From Polyrhizophydium stewartii (Eukaryota; Chytridiomycota; Chytridiomycetes; Rhizophydiales), in NCBI GenBank assembly GCA_027604665.1, contig JADGIZ010000249.1, positions 1-18,107 of the forward strand: a stretch of 18,107 nt of DNA, given 5' to 3'. The first letter of the stretch is position 1. The number at the start of each line of letters is the position of its first letter. Below, piece after piece: positions 16,501 through 18,107 of this stretch. The notes under the pieces were generated by a model. It searched no databases. It worked only from the letters and a program-made list of their open reading frames with translations, and was not told the DNA's origin. The position numbers and the translations under genes are program-made.

Positions 16501-18061
16501 CGCACGAGCTCCTGCACGGCGGTGTCAGACCAACAAGACGTGAACAGGCACCAACTGGCCCAGAAAGCCGAGCGAACCTCAAAGTGCTTCTGCGCGGCAT
16601 GCTGGGTCGACTCTGGCCCGCGCGAGAGCGTGATCTTGTGCGAGACCTGGATGCCCGTCTGCTCCCAAAAGACAGGAACTGAGACGGCGAGTCAGGCACG
16701 GCCGCGGACGATACATGCACCGACAGGCAAGAATAGACTCCGCTGCAGCCCGGCAACGCACCGCTGCCACGAATCTGCAAAAACGACGCTCGGAACGCAT
16801 TGTTGCTGATGAGGAACTCTGTCTACAACCAGAACAAAACGAAGCAGACACCGTCAGCGCGGCTACGACGCATCAGCGCGCAGCCCCTTATCATTGCCGT
16901 TATCACCTCGACAAAGTTGGAGACATGCCCGTCGTCGTTGATGCCGCGCGCATTGAAGCGCGTGCCGGCGCGGTTGCAGCTGAGGCGCGAGATGATGCCC
17001 ATCTGCCAGGCCGACGAGCCGGCCGTGACGGTCTCGAGCCCAACAAAGCCCTGGATGACGGGCAGCAGGTGCCCGCCGCGATCAAAGTCCAGGCGTGCCT
17101 GGGGCGTGAGCTCCTGCTCGCGGATCTGCAGCAGGTGGCGGATGAGCTCGCGGTTCCACACAAAGTCAAAGTCGAGGCTGTCGAGCAGGCTCGGGTGGGC
17201 AGCGTCGGTTGTGGTGGTGGCTTGGGTCGTCGTGGCGGTGGTGGTGGCCGCAGCGGCTGCTGCAGCTGCCGAGGCTGCCGAGGCGATGCGCTCGTCGAGG
17301 CTGCGGGTGAGATCGAACGACGGGCTGAAGTAGAACGAGCCGCTCGAGAGCAGCTTGATCAGCAGCTGGCACGGGTGCACCACGGCGGCCTGGTCGTCCG
17401 CAAAGACACCCGAGGTGTTCGTGGGGCCGGGGTCCGTGTTGACCTTGTCGTATTTGTTCGACAGCAGGCTGAAGCAGGCTGCCCGGGTCACCCGCAGGAT
17501 GGGCTGGCCCTCGACGGCGCCGACCTTCTCGGCCTCGACGGCGAGGACGATGAAGACGTCTGGCGGAAGCAGCGGCGGTTGGCCAGCGTCAGCCTTGGGC
17601 GTCGCAGCAGGCAGGGGCAGGGGCTTGCTCTGCGTCCAGGTGCACGACGCTCAGATATGCTCCCTCTCCCGCGGCCGTCTGTCGCTCGGTCGCCCGCCCG
17701 GCCGCGAGGGGCGAGAGGCGGGCAGGGCCAGCCCGCAGCAGGCACAGAGCGTCCACCCAGCGGCCGCATAGGCGCGAGCGGCGGAGGCACAGGCAGGCAC
17801 GGCGGGGCACGGACCGGTGCCGACCGTGACGGCGCCGAGCGAGCCAAAGACGGGCCGCGGCACCAGCAGGCGCAGGCGGCCAAAGTCGATGGTCTCGGCG
17901 GGCTGCAGCACCACGGAGCTGCGCGCGGGGGCAGCGCCCGGCGCGACGCCAGCGGCCCGCTGCGCCGTGTAGACGATGCAGGTGCTGGACACATTGGCCG
18001 GCGGCCGCACGACGACGGTGCGGGTCGGATAGTCGTCGACAAAGACGCTGACGGTCGCCAT
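13514..18061 (-). CDS. Synaptojanin-type phosphoinositide phosphatase (Sac1 + 5-phosphatase)
   Basis: Seventeen exons: 18061-17815, 17559-16907, 16822-16762, 16678-16578, 16511-16323, 16226-16075, 16001-15893, 15823-15796, 15711-15476, 15413-15243, 15185-14997, 14929-14742, 14672-14618, 14554-14501, 14429-14320, 14247-14138 and 14067-13514 (TGA 13516-13514) give about 1,068 residues. The Sac1 domain has [22 protein letters not shown] and the intact catalytic [12 protein letters not shown] (C456, R462). The 5-phosphatase domain has [31 protein letters not shown] (D782, N784), VPSWTDRVL (W856, D858) and LMSDHRP (D881, H882). The tail is Pro/Ala-rich with PPLPKR (about 931, SH3-ligand type) and NPF (1008, EH-domain ligand). 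The architecture equals animal synaptojanins and yeast Inp51/52/53, which clear PI(4,5)P2 and PI4P at endocytic and Golgi membranes. Both catalytic sites look active. Exon 8 is a 28-nt microexon. Introns 16002-16074 and 14930-14996 are GC-AG. Confidence 0.94.
14930..14996 (-). other. GC-AG intron in synaptojanin 5-phosphatase domain
   Basis: On the minus strand the exon ends ATCAAG, the intron begins GCAGGC and ends GTGCTGCAG. Phase 0 splicing yields [16 protein letters not shown], matching the strongly conserved TG-GG-NKG block. A GT donor farther in would add residues inside this block. Confidence 0.8.
15796..15823 (-). other. 28-nt microexon of synaptojanin gene
   Basis: Nine codons plus one base encode NGDWLSRIY, then join to [15 protein letters not shown] in the next exon. 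This restores the Sac1 motif NGD-(I/L)S-IYAGTGALK. It is flanked by introns 15824-15892 and 15712-15795. Skipping it would shift the frame and remove part of the Sac1 core. Confidence 0.85.
16002..16074 (-). other. GC-AG intron in the synaptojanin Sac1 domain
   Basis: On the minus strand the exon ends GTCCAGAC and the intron begins GCAAGT (the ideal GC-donor sequence), contains TTGGCTGACGC and ends GCGGCAG. Phase 2 splicing gives [17 protein letters not shown], directly after the catalytic loop. The GT donor four bases downstream (GTGCTG) gives the wrong phase. Confidence 0.82.
17198..17290 (-). repeat. Ala/Thr low-complexity insert within the Sac1 domain
   Basis: On the minus strand the coding sequence runs from LDERIAS through alternating Ala and Thr runs (an eight-Ala run, then several Thr triplets and a Thr quartet) to [18 protein letters not shown]. 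The flanks are conserved Sac1 sequence, so this is a lineage-specific loop insertion of simple GCN/ACN codons. Confidence 0.75.
17560..17814 (-). other. First synaptojanin intron, 255 nt, longest in the window
   Basis: Donor GGTCCGT and acceptor CTTCCGCCAG, with GGCTGACGC before it, join [11 protein letters not shown] to [14 protein letters not shown], the expected Sac1 N-terminal beta strands. Read-through meets a TGA after about 56 codons. The interval is long for this genome, and a small extra exon inside it cannot be excluded. Confidence 0.6.
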
Positions 18062-18107
18062 GAGAAGAGGCAACTTTCAATCAGACCGCTCTCGTTGGGG
18101 GGGGGGG
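18062..18107. other. Synaptojanin 5' flank ending in an 11-G run
   Basis: Only 46 nt lie upstream of the synaptojanin ATG. The last 11 bases (18097-18107) are all G. This looks like a contig end or a sequencing homopolymer artefact rather than a biological element, so the promoter is essentially absent from the window. Confidence 0.6.

Noticed and set aside
17651..17812. Read-through of synaptojanin exon 1 to its own stop
   Set aside because: The extension lacks Sac1 similarity and ends early. Splicing at 17814 to 17559 restores the conserved strands.
1..18107. tRNA, rRNA, CRISPR, transposon or viral remnants
   Set aside because: I saw no cloverleaf-like, direct-repeat-array, terminal-repeat or polymerase/integrase signatures on either strand.

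Overview
The window is a GC-rich, gene-dense stretch of a eukaryotic nuclear genome, most probably from an early-diverging (zoosporic or zygomycete-grade) fungus. The evidence is short spliceosomal introns (mostly 56-140 nt, GTGCGT/GTGAGT-type donors, CTGAC-like branch sites), very short intergenic gaps, and a gene set of universal trafficking and quality-control factors. A full-length homologue of EPG5, an autophagy tether absent from budding and fission yeasts, argues against a typical dikaryan. The species cannot be named from the sequence, and another opisthokont remains possible. There are no RNA genes, CRISPR arrays, transposons or prokaryotic features.

Layout. (1) 31-1999, plus strand, 5'-truncated: a UBXN7/Ubx5-type p97/Cdc48 cofactor (UBA-like, UAS, UIM, UBX) in nine visible exons. 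One intron carries an uninterrupted (CTG)25 tract. (2) 2065-2588, plus: a small DUF3128/Emi1-type cysteine-motif protein. (3) 11618-2613, minus: an eight-exon EPG5 homologue of about 2,826 residues, with its stop 24 nt from the stop of gene 2. (4) 11884-13375, plus: an ERV41/ERGIC2-type cargo receptor, divergent from EPG5 across 265 nt. (5) 18061-13514, minus: a complete 17-exon synaptojanin-type phosphoinositide phosphatase (Sac1 plus 5-phosphatase plus Pro-rich/NPF tail, about 1,068 residues). The window ends in an 11-G run, which looks like a contig end.

Four of the five genes act in membrane traffic or protein quality control: p97-dependent ubiquitin handling, autophagosome-lysosome tethering, ER-Golgi cycling, and PI(4,5)P2/PI4P turnover in endocytosis. 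Clustering in fungi is usually incidental, so I infer no pathway from the order. The most interesting items are the EPG5 homologue with a conserved LIR-like motif, a high share of GC-AG introns (4 of 39 placed), a stop-free frame-preserving intron that would insert poly-Leu into the UAS domain, and a C-terminal KKXX signal on the ERV41-like protein. Gene models were built by eye from reading frame, splice phase and remembered family conservation. Exon edges are consistent in phase but untested by transcripts.
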